DNA of 64,000 nucleotides from Falsiruegeria mediterranea M17 (GCF_900302455.1 NZ_ONZG01000001.1:62001-126000); one strand, 5' to 3'; shown: positions 7,519 through 18,872, counted from the stretch's first letter. The notes: generated by a model not told the origin, from the letters alone. Made by a program: numbers and translations.

Positions 7519-9399
7519 TCAACTGCGTCCGAACAGCCGTTCGATGTCTGCCAGCTTGAGCTCGACATAGGTCGGCCGCCCATGGTTACATTGGCCGGAA
7601 TGGGGCGTTGCTTCCATCTCGCGCAACAGCGCGTTCATCTCTTCACCGCGCATCCGGCGACCTGACCGGATCGAGCCATGACAGGCCACGCGGCTCAGAA
7701 TCGCCTCGATTCGGGCTTGCACCATCTGGCTTTCGCCCTGATCGGCCAACTCATCCAGAATATCCAGAATCATCGCCCGGGCGTTTACCTCGCCCAGGAT
7801 GGCCGGGGTTTCGCGCACAGCCACCGCATTGCCGCCGAATGCTTCAAGTGTCAAACCAAGTTTGCTCAAGTGATCCGCAACGTCGAGCAGTCTGGCGCGA
7901 TCGCCCTCGGACAGCTCAACAATCTCAGGGATCAGCAGCGCCTGTGCAGCGACCCCGTTTTCGGCCATCTGGGTTTTGAGTTTTTCATAAACCAGCCGCT
8001 CGTGCGCAGCGTGTTGATCCACGATCACCATGCCATCGGCGGTCTGCGCGATGATGTAGTTTTCGTGCACCTGCCCGCGCGCGGCCCCAAGCGGCAGTTG
8101 CTCCACTGGTGTCTCGGGAGTTTGGTCTTCGACTACGGCAGCGGGCTCGATCATCTGCCCAGAGTAGCTTTGCGACAGCTCGGCAAACCCTGGCGTTGGC
8201 ATCGGCTCGGGCGCTTGCGCGCGGTAAGCGGCGGTACGTGCCCCCATCGACGGTCGGTCCATCTGATAGATGCGCGCGGGACCGGGGTGCGGCGCAGTCT
8301 CGGGTCGCATCGCGCCCAGGGTGGCATTTGCCACGGTGGTCGACGCACGATGCCCAGCATCCGCCAAAGCGTGGCGCAGGGTCGAGATGATCAGCCCGCG
8401 CGCGATGCCAGGGTCGCGGAACCGAACCTCGGATTTGGCGGGGTGGACGTTCACGTCGACCAAAGTCGGGTCGCAATCCACGAACAGGGCCGCCGCCGGG
8501 TGACGATCCCGGCTAAGGAAATCGAAATAGGCCGCCCTGAGCGCGCCGGTCAGCATCTTGTCCCGCACGGGCCGCCCATTGACGAACAGGTACTGAGATA
8601 CGGCGGCGCCGCGGGAATACGTCGGCAGAGCTGCATAACCATACAGGCGAATGCCCTCACGTTCGGCTTCAATCCGCAAAGCGTTTTCAGCAAACTCACG
8701 CCCAATGACACGGGCCAGGCGCGCGTGCAGCGCATCAAACAGATCACCGCTTTCGGCATCGGCCCGGAACACGATCCGTCCTTCTCCGCCACCGGACACA
8801 TCGCGCAAGGTCAGCCCGATCGATGGCTCTGCCATCGCCAGCCGCTTGATCGTGTCGGTGATCGCTTGCGCTTCGGCCCGGTCGGTACGCATGAACTTGA
8901 GCCGCGCAGGGGTCGCAAAGAAGAGATCTCGCAGTTCGACTACAGTTCCAGATCGCAAGGCCGCCGGTTTGACTGGCTCGACCCTTCCACCTGCAACGCG
9001 GATCATCGCAGCCTCGTCCCCCGGAACCCGGCTGGTGATAGTCAGACGCCCCACGGCCCCCAGCGAAGGCAGCGCCTCGCCCCGGAACCCAAAGGTATGG
9101 ATGTCCAGCAGGTCCGAACCGTCGATTTTCGACGTTGCATGGCGGGACAAGGCCAGCGGCAGCTGCTCGGGCGAAATCCCGCAACCGTCATCCGTGACCC
9201 GGATCAGGGTCTTGCCCCCGTCGGCGATGTCCACGCTGATCCGTGAGGCACCTGCGTCGATGGCGTTCTCGACCAGCTCCTTGACGGCGGACGCGGGGCG
9301 TTCGACAACTTCGCCCGCTGCAATCCGGTTGATTGCCGCGTCGTCAAGTTGCCGGATAACCGGTCGAAAACCGCTGATATTGGGGTCCAGGCTTGCCAT
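7519..9399 (-). CDS. mutL: DNA mismatch repair protein MutL
   Basis: This 626-aa protein has the GHKL ATPase domain first: IAAGEVVERPASAVKELVEN with the catalytic Glu, then ENAIDAGA, DDGCGI and TFGFRGEALPS. A linker of about 100 residues leads to the C-terminal dimerisation domain. That domain carries DQHAAHERLVYE, which fits the DQHA(X)2E(X)4E endonuclease motif, plus ACHGSIRSG and QCNHGRPTY, so this is a nicking MutL, as expected where MutH is absent. The start at 9399 gives MASLDPNISG ahead of the conserved IRQLDD; an internal start closer to this block is possible. No gene is visible in the 272 bp between mutL and sitD. Confidence 0.95.
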   Translation of the reverse strand: MASLDPNISGFRPVIRQLDDAAINRIAAGEVVERPASAVKELVENAIDAGASRISVDIADGGKTLIRVTDDGCGISPEQLPLALSRHATSKIDGSDLLDIHTFGFRGEALPSLGAVGRLTITSRVPGDEAAMIRVAGGRVEPVKPAALRSGTVVELRDLFFATPARLKFMRTDRAEAQAITDTIKRLAMAEPSIGLTLRDVSGGGEGRIVFRADAESGDLFDALHARLARVIGREFAENALRIEAEREGIRLYGYAALPTYSRGAAVSQYLFVNGRPVRDKMLTGALRAAYFDFLSRDRHPAAALFVDCDPTLVDVNVHPAKSEVRFRDPGIARGLIISTLRHALADAGHRASTTVANATLGAMRPETAPHPGPARIYQMDRPSMGARTAAYRAQAPEPMPTPGFAELSQSYSGQMIEPAAVVEDQTPETPVEQLPLGAARGQVHENYIIAQTADGMVIVDQHAAHERLVYEKLKTQMAENGVAAQALLIPEIVELSEGDRARLLDVADHLSKLGLTLEAFGGNAVAVRETPAILGEVNARAMILDILDELADQGESQMVQARIEAILSRVACHGSIRSGRRMRGEEMNALLREMEATPHSGQCNHGRPTYVELKLADIERLFGRS

Positions 9400-9671
9400 A
9401 CCGCTAGACCTAGCATGGTCACACGCGATTCTGCCACCCGTTTACTGCTGAAAGCGAAAGACCCGGCGCGCCCATTTTGCGACGTTTGAAGACAATCAAC
9501 AAAACCTGTGGGCGGCACCGGGCCTTGAGTGAGTGGTGGTCATCTCAGGGCTGAAATTCGCCCTTGCCATAAATTGAAGCTGGGGACTTTGCCTGCTGTT
9601 TTTAACCCCCGCGTCACGCAGAGTTTACCAGTGGCTCACTTCGGCAACGGCTTGGCCCGGCCTCGCAACGC

Positions 9672-10601
9672 TCAGGCCTGTGCCGGGGCACCGGCTCGTT
9701 TTCGGCAAGGTCCGAACAATGCGGTAAGCGCAAGAATGACGCCCGAAACAGTCGCAATCATACCTGCTGCGCTGACTGCGTCTGCCGCACCCAACCACAG
9801 TGGACCATAGCCCGCAAAAACATACCCCACGATGGCCGAGGTTGTGGCGAACCCGATGCTCCAAGCGATCTGACGCTCCAACTGATTGGTCATCATCCGC
9901 GCAGCCGCGGGTGGGCAGATGAACATGGCGATCACGATGATCGACCCCACAGCGTCAAAGGCGGCAACCGCGGCAATGGCCGCAACCACGACCAGCGCCA
10001 ATCCCAGAACATTGGTGCGGATGCCCATGGTCCGGGCAAACCCCTCATCAAAGGTCGAGATCTTGAGAGGTCGCCAGAACAGCCAAATGAAGGCGATAAC
10101 CCCGATCAGAGTCGCGGCGATCCGGCCCAGTTCCACGGGCAACCCTGCCAAAGCCTGTGCATCCAGAAGCGAAGACCAGCCGACAGCATCCAGCCAGATC
10201 AGGCTTTCCAAATTGCCATAAAGCGCATGTTCCACGTCCAGATGCACTGACGAGGTGTCTGTTTGTTCCAAAAGCAGAACGCCGCCCGCAAACATGGTGG
10301 TGAACACCACGCCCATGGCCGCACCTGGTTCGATCCGGCCCAGACGGCGGATGGCTTCGATCATCACAACGGCCAATAAGGCGGCTCCGGCGGCACCCAA
10401 CATCATCGGCCAGGCCGAGATCACTCCGGTCAGCAGAAAGGCCACGACAATGCCCGGAAGAACCACATGGCTAATGGCATCGCCAATCAGGGCCTGTTTG
10501 CGCAGCACCAGAAAGTTGCCTGGCAAGGCACAGGCAACAGCCGCAAAGATCCCGATCAACAGGGGTGTCAGAGACAGCGGGACAAATTCTTCGCCGCTCA
10601 T
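9672..10601 (-). CDS. sitD: Metal (Mn/Zn/Fe) ABC transporter permease SitD
   Basis: This 309-aa integral membrane protein of the ABC-3 family has about 8-9 hydrophobic helices. The family signature is visible in LVLRKQALIGDAISHVVLPG near the N-terminus and MFICPPAAARMMTNQLERQI in the cytoplasmic coupling region. It is the last gene of sitABCD: its ATG overlaps the sitC stop by 4 nt, so the two permeases are translationally coupled and presumably heterodimerise. The substrate is inferred as manganese from the operator type and from the role of sit operons in this bacterial group. Confidence 0.9.
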   Translation of the reverse strand: MSGEEFVPLSLTPLLIGIFAAVACALPGNFLVLRKQALIGDAISHVVLPGIVVAFLLTGVISAWPMMLGAAGAALLAVVMIEAIRRLGRIEPGAAMGVVFTTMFAGGVLLLEQTDTSSVHLDVEHALYGNLESLIWLDAVGWSSLLDAQALAGLPVELGRIAATLIGVIAFIWLFWRPLKISTFDEGFARTMGIRTNVLGLALVVVAAIAAVAAFDAVGSIIVIAMFICPPAAARMMTNQLERQIAWSIGFATTSAIVGYVFAGYGPLWLGAADAVSAAGMIATVSGVILALTALFGPCRKRAGAPAQA

Positions 10602-11803
10602 GCGGGCACCTCCTGCGGGCCACCGATGCGGCGGTCGATGTCGACGATCTGGTCCTTGGTCAGGACCGTTTCGATGTCGCGCAGCCCATCGTAAAGCGCC
10701 GCCGCAGCCTCATGCGACTGGTCGGCGCGCACAACTTCCCATCGCTTCTCGTCACGCAGGGCCTTGGCGGCGCGAGCGCGGCCGAGCTCGGTCGCGACCC
10801 CGTCGGCGCGGGCGAAACCGGCACGCGAGAGCAGACGCAGCGTAAGGCGCTCATAGATCGGTTGCCCTTGGGCCAGAGCCAGAAGCCCCTGGCGCAGGTG
10901 CACCCGGCGCTGGAACCGCAGATGCCCCAGGATCGCCGCCAGAACGCCCCGATTGGGCGCCAACAGCATCGACAGCGCAAAGAGCGCAAAACTCACCAAG
11001 ACAATGATGGGACCGGTTGGCAGATTGGGGGCTGAGGCCGAGATCGCAGCGCCGACAAAGCCGGACACGCCACCCGCCAGACCGCTGAGCAGAACCACGC
11101 GGTCCGAGCGTTCTGTCCAGAAACGTGCCGTCACGGGCGGGATGATCAGCAGTGCCACGATCAGGATCAGACCAACGATTTTCAGCCCCACGACCGTGAC
11201 GGCCATCACCAACCCCATCATCGCAAGATCGATGCGTGCCACGGGCAGACCGCGTGCGGCGGCATATTCGGGGTCAAACGACACCAACGTCATCGGGCGG
11301 CGCAAGAGCAGGATCAACAGCAGCGTCGCGCCGCCGCCCACCGCGATGATCATCGCATCGGCCCACAGCATGCCCGCGGTCGAGCCCAGCAAGAACCCCT
11401 CGAGCCCCGCTTGCCGCCCAACGCCCATGGTTTGGATCACGGTTAGCAATACGACGCCAAAGCCAAAGAACACCGACAGGACAGAACCGATGGCTGCATC
11501 CTCGGCCAATCGGGTGTGGCGCGTCAGCCAGTTAAGGCACAAGAGCCCAACCCAAGCCGACAGGGCAGAGCCGAGCAAAAGGCCGATCAGGTTGCGGCCG
11601 TCCCCGCCCAGCGCAACCATCACCATGAAGGCGATGCAGACACCTGGCAAAGTTGCATGACTGATCGCATCGCTGACAAGGGCGCGTTTTCGCAGGAACA
11701 AAAAGGTGCCAGTTACACCGGCAGACACGCCTAACAGGGCCGCGCCAATGGCAACCAAGGTGGCGTTGTAGCCAAGCTGTAAAAGCAAAGCATCGCTGAG
11801 CAT
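10598..11803 (-). CDS. sitC: Metal ABC transporter permease SitC with DtxR-like C-terminal extension
   Basis: At 401 aa this is about 110 residues longer than a plain ABC-3 permease. Residues 1-290 are the permease (FLRKRALVSDAISHATLPGV, LLIIPPVTARFWTERSDRVV). After the last helix comes a soluble tail with winged-helix character (LTLRLLSRAGFARADGVATE), followed by ALRDEKRWEVVRADQSHEAA and a stretch ending DIETVLTKDQIVDIDRRIGG. The tail resembles the DNA-binding and dimerisation parts of DtxR/MntR regulators. Similar fusions occur in some metal permeases; whether the tail senses metal or has only a structural role is unknown. It overlaps sitD and lies 19 nt after sitB. Confidence 0.88.
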   Translation of the reverse strand: MLSDALLLQLGYNATLVAIGAALLGVSAGVTGTFLFLRKRALVSDAISHATLPGVCIAFMVMVALGGDGRNLIGLLLGSALSAWVGLLCLNWLTRHTRLAEDAAIGSVLSVFFGFGVVLLTVIQTMGVGRQAGLEGFLLGSTAGMLWADAMIIAVGGGATLLLILLLRRPMTLVSFDPEYAAARGLPVARIDLAMMGLVMAVTVVGLKIVGLILIVALLIIPPVTARFWTERSDRVVLLSGLAGGVSGFVGAAISASAPNLPTGPIIVLVSFALFALSMLLAPNRGVLAAILGHLRFQRRVHLRQGLLALAQGQPIYERLTLRLLSRAGFARADGVATELGRARAAKALRDEKRWEVVRADQSHEAAAALYDGLRDIETVLTKDQIVDIDRRIGGPQEVPA

Positions 11804-11822
11804 AACGATTGCGTCCGTCTAT

Positions 11823-12626
11823 CTAGCCGGCCGCGCGCGACAGTTGGTCGATCTGCGCGGTTGCCAGGCGACCGCCATAAGCGGCCTGAAGCGTTTCAGC
11901 GGTAAAGGCCACGTCCACCGGTCCTTCGGCCACTTTGCGAGTGTTGATCAGGAACACGTGGTCAAAATAGTCGGTCACCGTTGCGAGGTCGTGATGCACC
12001 ACAACCACTGTTTTCCCGGCGTCCTTGAGCGATTTCAGCACTGCGATGATCGCCTTTTCGGTTGCAGCGTCAACACCGGCAAAAGGCTCATCCAGCAGAT
12101 ACAGGTCCGCATCCTGCGCCAGCGAGCGAGCGAGGAAGACGCGCTGCTGCTGCCCGCCAGACAGTTGACCAATCTGGCGGTCGGCAAAATCGCGCATACC
12201 CACACGGTTCAGGCAATCCATCGCCTTGGCCTTGTGTCGTCCGCGAAGACGGCCCAGCAGACCAAGCTCGCGGTATAGCCCCATAAGAACAACGTCGATC
12301 ACGCGGGTCGGAAAATCCCAATCAACGCTTGCGCGCTGCGGGACATAGGCGACGCGGGCGCGCTGATCCTCGAGCGGTTTTCCAAAAGCTGTGACCTGCC
12401 CCGACAGCGGTTTGACGATACCCAGTGCGGCCTTGAGCATGGTCGACTTGCCCGCGCCATTTGGACCAATAACCGCAGTCATTGCACCAGCTTGAACGGT
12501 CATATCCACCGAGAACACGGCTGGTTTCTGACCATAAGAGACAGTCAGTCCCCGGATCGCTAGTGGGCTTTCAGCCAAAGCTTCGTTGGTGTTTGCAATA
12601 CCGTTGCTGCTTGCCAGTTCCAACAT
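11823..12626 (-). CDS. sitB: Metal ABC transporter ATP-binding protein SitB
   Basis: This 267-aa ATPase has Walker A GPNGAGKST, Q-loop VPQRASVDWDFPTRV (the WDFP element is typical of manganese/zinc importers), signature LSGGQQQR, Walker B DLYLLDEPF and switch histidine VVVHHDL. It energises the SitC/SitD permease. The start is separated from the sitA stop by 3 nt, so the genes are one operon. The first ~20 residues (MLELASSNGIANTNEALAES) are poorly conserved, so a later start is conceivable. Confidence 0.93.
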   Translation of the reverse strand: MLELASSNGIANTNEALAESPLAIRGLTVSYGQKPAVFSVDMTVQAGAMTAVIGPNGAGKSTMLKAALGIVKPLSGQVTAFGKPLEDQRARVAYVPQRASVDWDFPTRVIDVVLMGLYRELGLLGRLRGRHKAKAMDCLNRVGMRDFADRQIGQLSGGQQQRVFLARSLAQDADLYLLDEPFAGVDAATEKAIIAVLKSLKDAGKTVVVVHHDLATVTDYFDHVFLINTRKVAEGPVDVAFTAETLQAAYGGRLATAQIDQLSRAAG

Positions 12627-12629
12627 CGC

Positions 12630-13583
12630 TCAGAACCCCGCCGACAGCTTGCCGTCCATGCCGCGCGCAGGCACTTCTGCGCCCAATGCCCCGGCAATGA
12701 CCGTGATGTTGTGATCGAGCATGCCGATGTAGGTTCCCTCATAGGTGCCCTCTTCGCCCATAGCATCGCTAAAGAGTTCGCCACCGACGTGCACTTTGTG
12801 CCCCTTCGCCGCGGCCCCTTCGATCAGGGCGCGAATGGACCGATCAGAGACCGAGCTTTCGACAAAGACGGCAGTGATCTGGCGATCAACCAACAGGTCC
12901 ACCAGTTCACCGATGCGGTTCAGGCCCGCCTCGGACTGGGTCGAGATGCCTTGGATACCCAAAACCTCATACCCATAGCTGCCACCGAAATAGCCAAAGG
13001 CATCATGCGCCGTCAGCAAAACGCGGTTGGTTTCGGGCACTTGAATCAGGGTTTCGGCCGCGTAAGCGGACAGGCGGTCCAGATCGGCCAGATGCTTTTC
13101 AGCGTTGGCCGCGAAGACTTCCGCCGCCTCAGGACGTACGTCGGTCAAGGCTTTTTGCACTTCGATCACCACATCTCGCCACAGGTCCGGGGTCATCCAC
13201 ACATGCGGGTCAAATTTGTCGGCATAGTCGTCATGGGCACGCAGTTTCGATTTGTCCAAGCCCTCGGCCACAGCCACAACGGTGCGCTTGCGTTCGAGAT
13301 CGTGAAAGAAACCTTCCATCTGCGCCTCAAGGTACAGCCCATGCCACAGGATCAGATCGGCGCGGGTCATGGCCACGATGTCGCTGCGGGTCTGGCGATA
13401 GGCATGCGGGTCAACGCCCGGCCCCATCAGGCCCTTCACCTCAACCTCATCCCCGCCGACTTGGCGGGCTGCATCCGCGATCATGCCCGTTGTGGCCACC
13501 ACCTTGAGCGGGTCCTGCGCCCAGGCCGTGAACGGCAGGGCCAGCAGTACACCAGCAATCAGCAAAGAGCGTCGCAGAATCAT
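12630..13583 (-). CDS. sitA: Metal ABC transporter substrate-binding protein SitA
   Basis: This 317-aa periplasmic cluster-9 (ZnuA/TroA-like) binding protein has signal peptide MILRRSLLIAGVLLALPFTA with cleavage near AWA. Likely metal ligands are the histidines in GVDPHAYR, FDPHVW and LLTAHDAFGYFGGSYGYEV, plus an acidic residue near the C-terminus. There is no long His-rich loop of the kind seen in many ZnuA proteins, which favours manganese. I chose ATG 13583 (AGAGG about 6 nt upstream) over a 14-residue longer frame that lacks a ribosome site and would spoil the signal peptide. It is the first gene of sitABCD. Confidence 0.92.
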   Translation of the reverse strand: MILRRSLLIAGVLLALPFTAWAQDPLKVVATTGMIADAARQVGGDEVEVKGLMGPGVDPHAYRQTRSDIVAMTRADLILWHGLYLEAQMEGFFHDLERKRTVVAVAEGLDKSKLRAHDDYADKFDPHVWMTPDLWRDVVIEVQKALTDVRPEAAEVFAANAEKHLADLDRLSAYAAETLIQVPETNRVLLTAHDAFGYFGGSYGYEVLGIQGISTQSEAGLNRIGELVDLLVDRQITAVFVESSVSDRSIRALIEGAAAKGHKVHVGGELFSDAMGEEGTYEGTYIGMLDHNITVIAGALGAEVPARGMDGKLSAGF

Positions 13584-13614
13584 GTCGAACCTCTGGTTTG
13601 TACGTCCAACATAA

Positions 13615-13663
13615 ATTGAGAACAATTCGCAAGTAAGTCAATGCTATTGAGAATTATTCGCAA
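13615..13663 (-). promoter_or_regulatory. Tandem Fur/Mur-like operators of the sit operon
   Basis: Two near-identical 18-mers, ATTGAGAACAATTCGCAA (13615-13632) and ATTGAGAATTATTCGCAA (13646-13663), are spaced 31 bp apart, about three helical turns. They lie 32-80 bp upstream of sitA. The imperfect palindrome around GAATTATTC resembles Fur-superfamily boxes, and alphaproteobacterial Mur sites in front of sit/mnt genes look similar. The inference is repression by Mur when manganese is plentiful. The far site lies only 8 bp beyond the stop codon of the LysR gene. Confidence 0.7.
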
Positions 13664-13671
13664 TAAAGTCT

Positions 13672-14565
13672 TTAGTTGCCTCTAAAATAAGGGGTTTGGT
13701 TCAAGGTTCCTGCTATCAGATCATCCAAAAGAGCAAAAACAAGCCGACGCAATGACTTGGAATAAAGCCGATCCTCGGGCCAGGTCAGCCAATATCCGTC
13801 CCGCGTCTTCAACTTTTGATCCGATGTTTGCACAAGATTTCCCGTGGTCAGATCAGGTTGCGCCAGGGGCAAAGAGCCTAAGACAACGCCCAGACCTTCG
13901 CGGGCGGCGCGTAGACCGTGCACCATGGAATCAACGCTCAGGCTCGCGCCGCCGGGCACCGTGCCGCCTGTCTCACGGCTCCAATCCTGCCAACCCGGGC
14001 GTTCGCCGCGCACCTCGATCCGGGGCAAGTCTTGTCCCTGTGCGTCAGGCGCGAGCATAGGCACCAAAACCTCTTGTTCGATCAATCGTGCCTTGCGCCC
14101 CGCCCAAGCTCCGCGTCCATAGCGCAGTTGCAGCCAGGTGCGTTCCTCGTCAAACTCGGATCGTTTGGCGACAGAGTCCGTGACCAGTCGCACGTTGGGG
14201 TACTGCGACCAGAACGCCCCAACGCGTGGCAGAATCAGCGTGTCGATGTGCGAACTCAACGCCGCCAGCCGGAGTTCTTTTGGAGCTGTTCCAAACAAGT
14301 CTTCGGTGTTGCGTTCCAACGCAGTCAGGCTGTCCTGCACCAGCGGCAGATAGCTTTCACCATCGGTGGTCAGCGACACGCCGCGTGCCTCGCGAACAAA
14401 CAGGCTGCGGCCCAGCCACGCCTCGAGGTTACCCATCCGTTGACTGACGGCGGCCTGCGAGATCCCGAATTCGCGGGCAGCGGCGGAAAACCCGCCCAAT
14501 CGCCCGGCGGCCTCGAACACGCGCAGCCAGTCCAACGGCGGCAATCCGACCTTTTTGTCATCCAT
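13672..14565 (-). CDS. LysR-family transcriptional regulator next to tmpAB
   Basis: This 297-aa LysR regulator has an N-terminal winged helix (LDWLRVFEAAGRLGGFSAAA, then GISQAAVSQRMGNLEAWLGR) of the GcvA-like type and a C-terminal substrate-binding domain. The ATG at 14565 has GGA about 8 nt upstream; a TTG four codons earlier is too close to its AGGG. The gene is divergent from tmpA with about 100 bp between starts, the classical arrangement for a LysR protein controlling its neighbour in response to the substrate. The effector is probably the phosphonate or its product, which is inference. Confidence 0.88.
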   Translation of the reverse strand: MDDKKVGLPPLDWLRVFEAAGRLGGFSAAAREFGISQAAVSQRMGNLEAWLGRSLFVREARGVSLTTDGESYLPLVQDSLTALERNTEDLFGTAPKELRLAALSSHIDTLILPRVGAFWSQYPNVRLVTDSVAKRSEFDEERTWLQLRYGRGAWAGRKARLIEQEVLVPMLAPDAQGQDLPRIEVRGERPGWQDWSRETGGTVPGGASLSVDSMVHGLRAAREGLGVVLGSLPLAQPDLTTGNLVQTSDQKLKTRDGYWLTWPEDRLYSKSLRRLVFALLDDLIAGTLNQTPYFRGN

Positions 14566-14583
14566 AAGATTTTCCAACCCTGA

Positions 14584-16384
<1,801 letters not shown>

Positions 16385-16388
<4 letters not shown>

Positions 16389-17053
16389 GCGCGCCCGAAT
16401 ATATCTTCGAGGTCAGTTCCAAACCCTCTCTGCCATGGCATGAGGTGCCTTTGATTCGGGCCACCGACGCGTCTGTGAAAGATTATGGCTGTCTGGTCGA
16501 TGACCCCGACACCTTCGAGATTAAGATTGTGCGCTGGCCACAGCAGGGCTGGCGTCCGATTGATGACGGCACAGGGGATGAGGCCGGCTGGGTCGAGGGC
16601 ACGTTCAAATGCGACTGGCACGGTGATGTGCTCTATGGCGAGAACGAGGCGGTCAAAGGCCACTATGTTCTCGGCTGGTCCGCGGATCCGCAACAGGCCA
16701 AGACCGAAGAGCAGACCGCGCCGCGCGATCAGGTGTTGTTGTGGCATATGAACTACCACCCTGACGGGGGGCAAATGTTCTGGCCGCTGGACAACAAGCC
16801 GTTCATCGTGCCCGTCGCCTTTCCCGGTGACAACCTGACACCGGACAAGGTGGTGGCGTTCTGGTGTGACGGATCGCGCGGGCTCTATATCCATCCTGGC
16901 ATCTGGCACGAGGGGATTTTCCCGGTCGAAGACAACCAGCGTTTCCTAGATCGCCAAGGCAAGGTGCACGCCCGCGTCAGCGCCGACATCGGCAAAGAGT
17001 TCGGTGTCTACCTGTCCTGCCCGCTGCGCGCGGACAAGATGAAAGACCTCTGA
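16385..17053 (+). CDS. Ureidoglycolate-lyase-like (AllA superfamily) protein in the tmp operon
   Basis: This 222-aa cupin-fold protein resembles ureidoglycolate lyase (AllA). Recognisable parts are EVSSKPSLPWHEVPLIRATD near the N-terminus and RGLYIHPGIWHEGIFPVEDN, where the HPGxWH segment matches the AllA active-site region. It starts with GTG overlapping the tmpB stop (GTGA). No purine-degradation genes are nearby, so its work is probably tied to the phosphonate route, for example on an intermediate or a related amide or acid. The function in this operon is not established. Confidence 0.7.
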
Positions 17054-17073
17054 TCCAAGGGCCGTGCGCGCCG

Positions 17074-17889
17074 TCAGGCGATGGCGCGTACGAAATGGAT
17101 TTGGGCGGGGACGCGAACCGTGTCGCCCTGGGCCATCTCAGCGAAACCGGCAACAAGTTTTGATCGAACAGCGTCGCGATGTGCCTGCGTTAGCGTGCCC
17201 GCTGCTTTTTCCACGCCCATGCGCATGCCAGCAGCCCCGATTATCGAATGCGTCTTGCCCACATCCTCGGGCGTGCCGCGCGGTGTCAGGTGCAGATCCT
17301 GTGTGTCGATGTCCACGGACCACCCTGCGCCGGATAAGATCCGGTTGATCTTGTTGGGATCACTCAATGACATCGGCCCCGGCACGTCGGGATCAAAACC
17401 CGGGCCCGGCCCGAACACCTCGGCTGCGATGCGACCCGGCATGCTGAACCAGGGGTTGGCCTTGGGTGGTCCCCAGCAGGCAAAGTTCAGCGCTGCGCCG
17501 GGCTTCAACGCCGTGCGCATGTGGGCAAAGGCTTGATCCGGGTCGGCAAAGAACATCACGCCAAACAGTGAGATGGCCGCATCGAACCCTTCACCAGCAA
17601 ATGGATAGCTCGCCGCATCCCCGATCAGAAGTTCCACATTGTTCGGTGCCCGGGCGATGGCGCGTTCGGCAAAGGGCGGCGCGATCTCGATCCCTGTCAC
17701 GCGGCCCGTTGGCCCGACAGCCCCGGCCGCGTGCAACAGGGAAATGCCAGCGCCGGGGCCAATATCGAGCACTGATTGCCCCGCGCTTAGACCCGCCCGA
17801 GCCATCAACCCCTCCAACACCGGAGCGTGGGCTGCGTCGGTTTCCGCCTCGACCCTTAACCAAGGCTCCGCAATTGCCTTCCAATCCAT
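17074..17889 (-). CDS. SAM-dependent methyltransferase
   Basis: This 271-aa class I methyltransferase has motif I in VLDIGPGAGISLLHAAGAVG, an acidic residue after the second strand (VTGIEIAP), and IGDAASYPFAGEGFDAAISL for motifs II-III. This is the UbiE-like/Methyltransf_11 pattern; the substrate cannot be read from the sequence. It converges on the tmp operon with a 20-nt gap and lies downstream of dapB on the same strand with an 86-nt gap. Confidence 0.8.
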   Translation of the reverse strand: MDWKAIAEPWLRVEAETDAAHAPVLEGLMARAGLSAGQSVLDIGPGAGISLLHAAGAVGPTGRVTGIEIAPPFAERAIARAPNNVELLIGDAASYPFAGEGFDAAISLFGVMFFADPDQAFAHMRTALKPGAALNFACWGPPKANPWFSMPGRIAAEVFGPGPGFDPDVPGPMSLSDPNKINRILSGAGWSVDIDTQDLHLTPRGTPEDVGKTHSIIGAAGMRMGVEKAAGTLTQAHRDAVRSKLVAGFAEMAQGDTVRVPAQIHFVRAIA

Positions 17890-17975
17890 CTTAGCTCAAC
17901 CTCTGGCGTGGTGCGTTCAGGTATCAGCCTGACACTTACACACGCCGAAGGCAACTGTCCGGACGGACAGGCTGA

Positions 17976-18785
17976 TCACAGACCCAGAACGTCAACCATA
18001 TCATATTCGCCGGGTGCCTTGCCTTGCCCCCAAAGCGCCGCCTTGAGCGCCCCGCGGGCAAAAATTGCGCGATCAGTGGCCAGGTGACGCAGAACGATGC
18101 GTTCGCCAGGGGCGGCAAAGAGCACGTCATGCTCGCCCACGATGTCACCTCCGCGAACGGCGTGAAAGCCGATGTCGCCCCGCTTGCGCGCGCCGGTGAT
18201 GCCATCCCGCGCCCGGTCTGACACGTCGTTCAGATCAACGCCACGCCCTTCGGCGGCGGCCTCGCCCAGCATTAGGGCCGTGCCCGAGGGTGCATCGACT
18301 TTGTGGTGGTGGTGCGCCTCGATCACTTCGATGTCGAAATCTTCGTCCAGGGCGGCGGCGACTTTTTTGGTCAGCTGCACCAGCAGGTTCACACCCAGAC
18401 TCATGTTGCCTGCCCGCACAATGACGGCGTGACGGGACGCCGGTTCAAGCCGAGCAATCTGCTCATCCGACATACCTGTGGTGCCAATCACATGCACACA
18501 GCGCGCCTGTGCGGCCAAGGCAGCAAACTCCAATGTCGCTTCGGGGGCTGTGAAATCGATGACAGCCTGCGCATGGGAAAACGCCTCCAATGCGTCGTCG
18601 GTGACGATAACGCCTAGGGGTTGGCCACCCATGGCCTCACCCACGTCGCGACCCACCCAATCGTGCCCCTTGCGCTCAACCGCGCCCACCAGTTTCGCCG
18701 CATCGCTGTCCAGCACGGTTTTCATCAGCATCTGGCCCATGCGACCTGATGCTCCGGTAATGACGATCCCTGGTGTGTGGGTCAT
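17976..18785 (-). CDS. dapB: 4-hydroxy-tetrahydrodipicolinate reductase DapB
   Basis: This 269-aa lysine and diaminopimelate biosynthesis enzyme uses NAD(P)H to reduce the product of DapA. The Rossmann motif is GASGRMGQM at residues about 9-17. The catalytic region [20 protein letters not shown] gives the paired histidines, Lys and the substrate loop. [17 protein letters not shown] near the C-terminus is family-typical. I chose ATG 18785 ([17 protein letters not shown] upstream) over a frame extended by 9 residues. It is divergent from rbfA. Confidence 0.94.
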   Translation of the reverse strand: MTHTPGIVITGASGRMGQMLMKTVLDSDAAKLVGAVERKGHDWVGRDVGEAMGGQPLGVIVTDDALEAFSHAQAVIDFTAPEATLEFAALAAQARCVHVIGTTGMSDEQIARLEPASRHAVIVRAGNMSLGVNLLVQLTKKVAAALDEDFDIEVIEAHHHHKVDAPSGTALMLGEAAAEGRGVDLNDVSDRARDGITGARKRGDIGFHAVRGGDIVGEHDVLFAAPGERIVLRHLATDRAIFARGALKAALWGQGKAPGEYDMVDVLGL

Positions 18786-18872
18786 GGCACGATTCCCTTT
18801 TTGTCGGCTCATTGCCTCCTACCCGCTTCACGCCCGCTTGGCAAAGCCCGGCTTTGGCCTTAGATCGGAGAT

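Noticed and set aside
7678-9246. A 522-codon plus-strand frame across mutL
   Set aside because: Antisense shadow of mutL; no homology-like motif.
9400-9671. Possible small gene between mutL and sitD
   Set aside because: Short frames here have no ribosome site, no coding-like composition and no recognisable product; I see nothing specific in this 272-bp gap.
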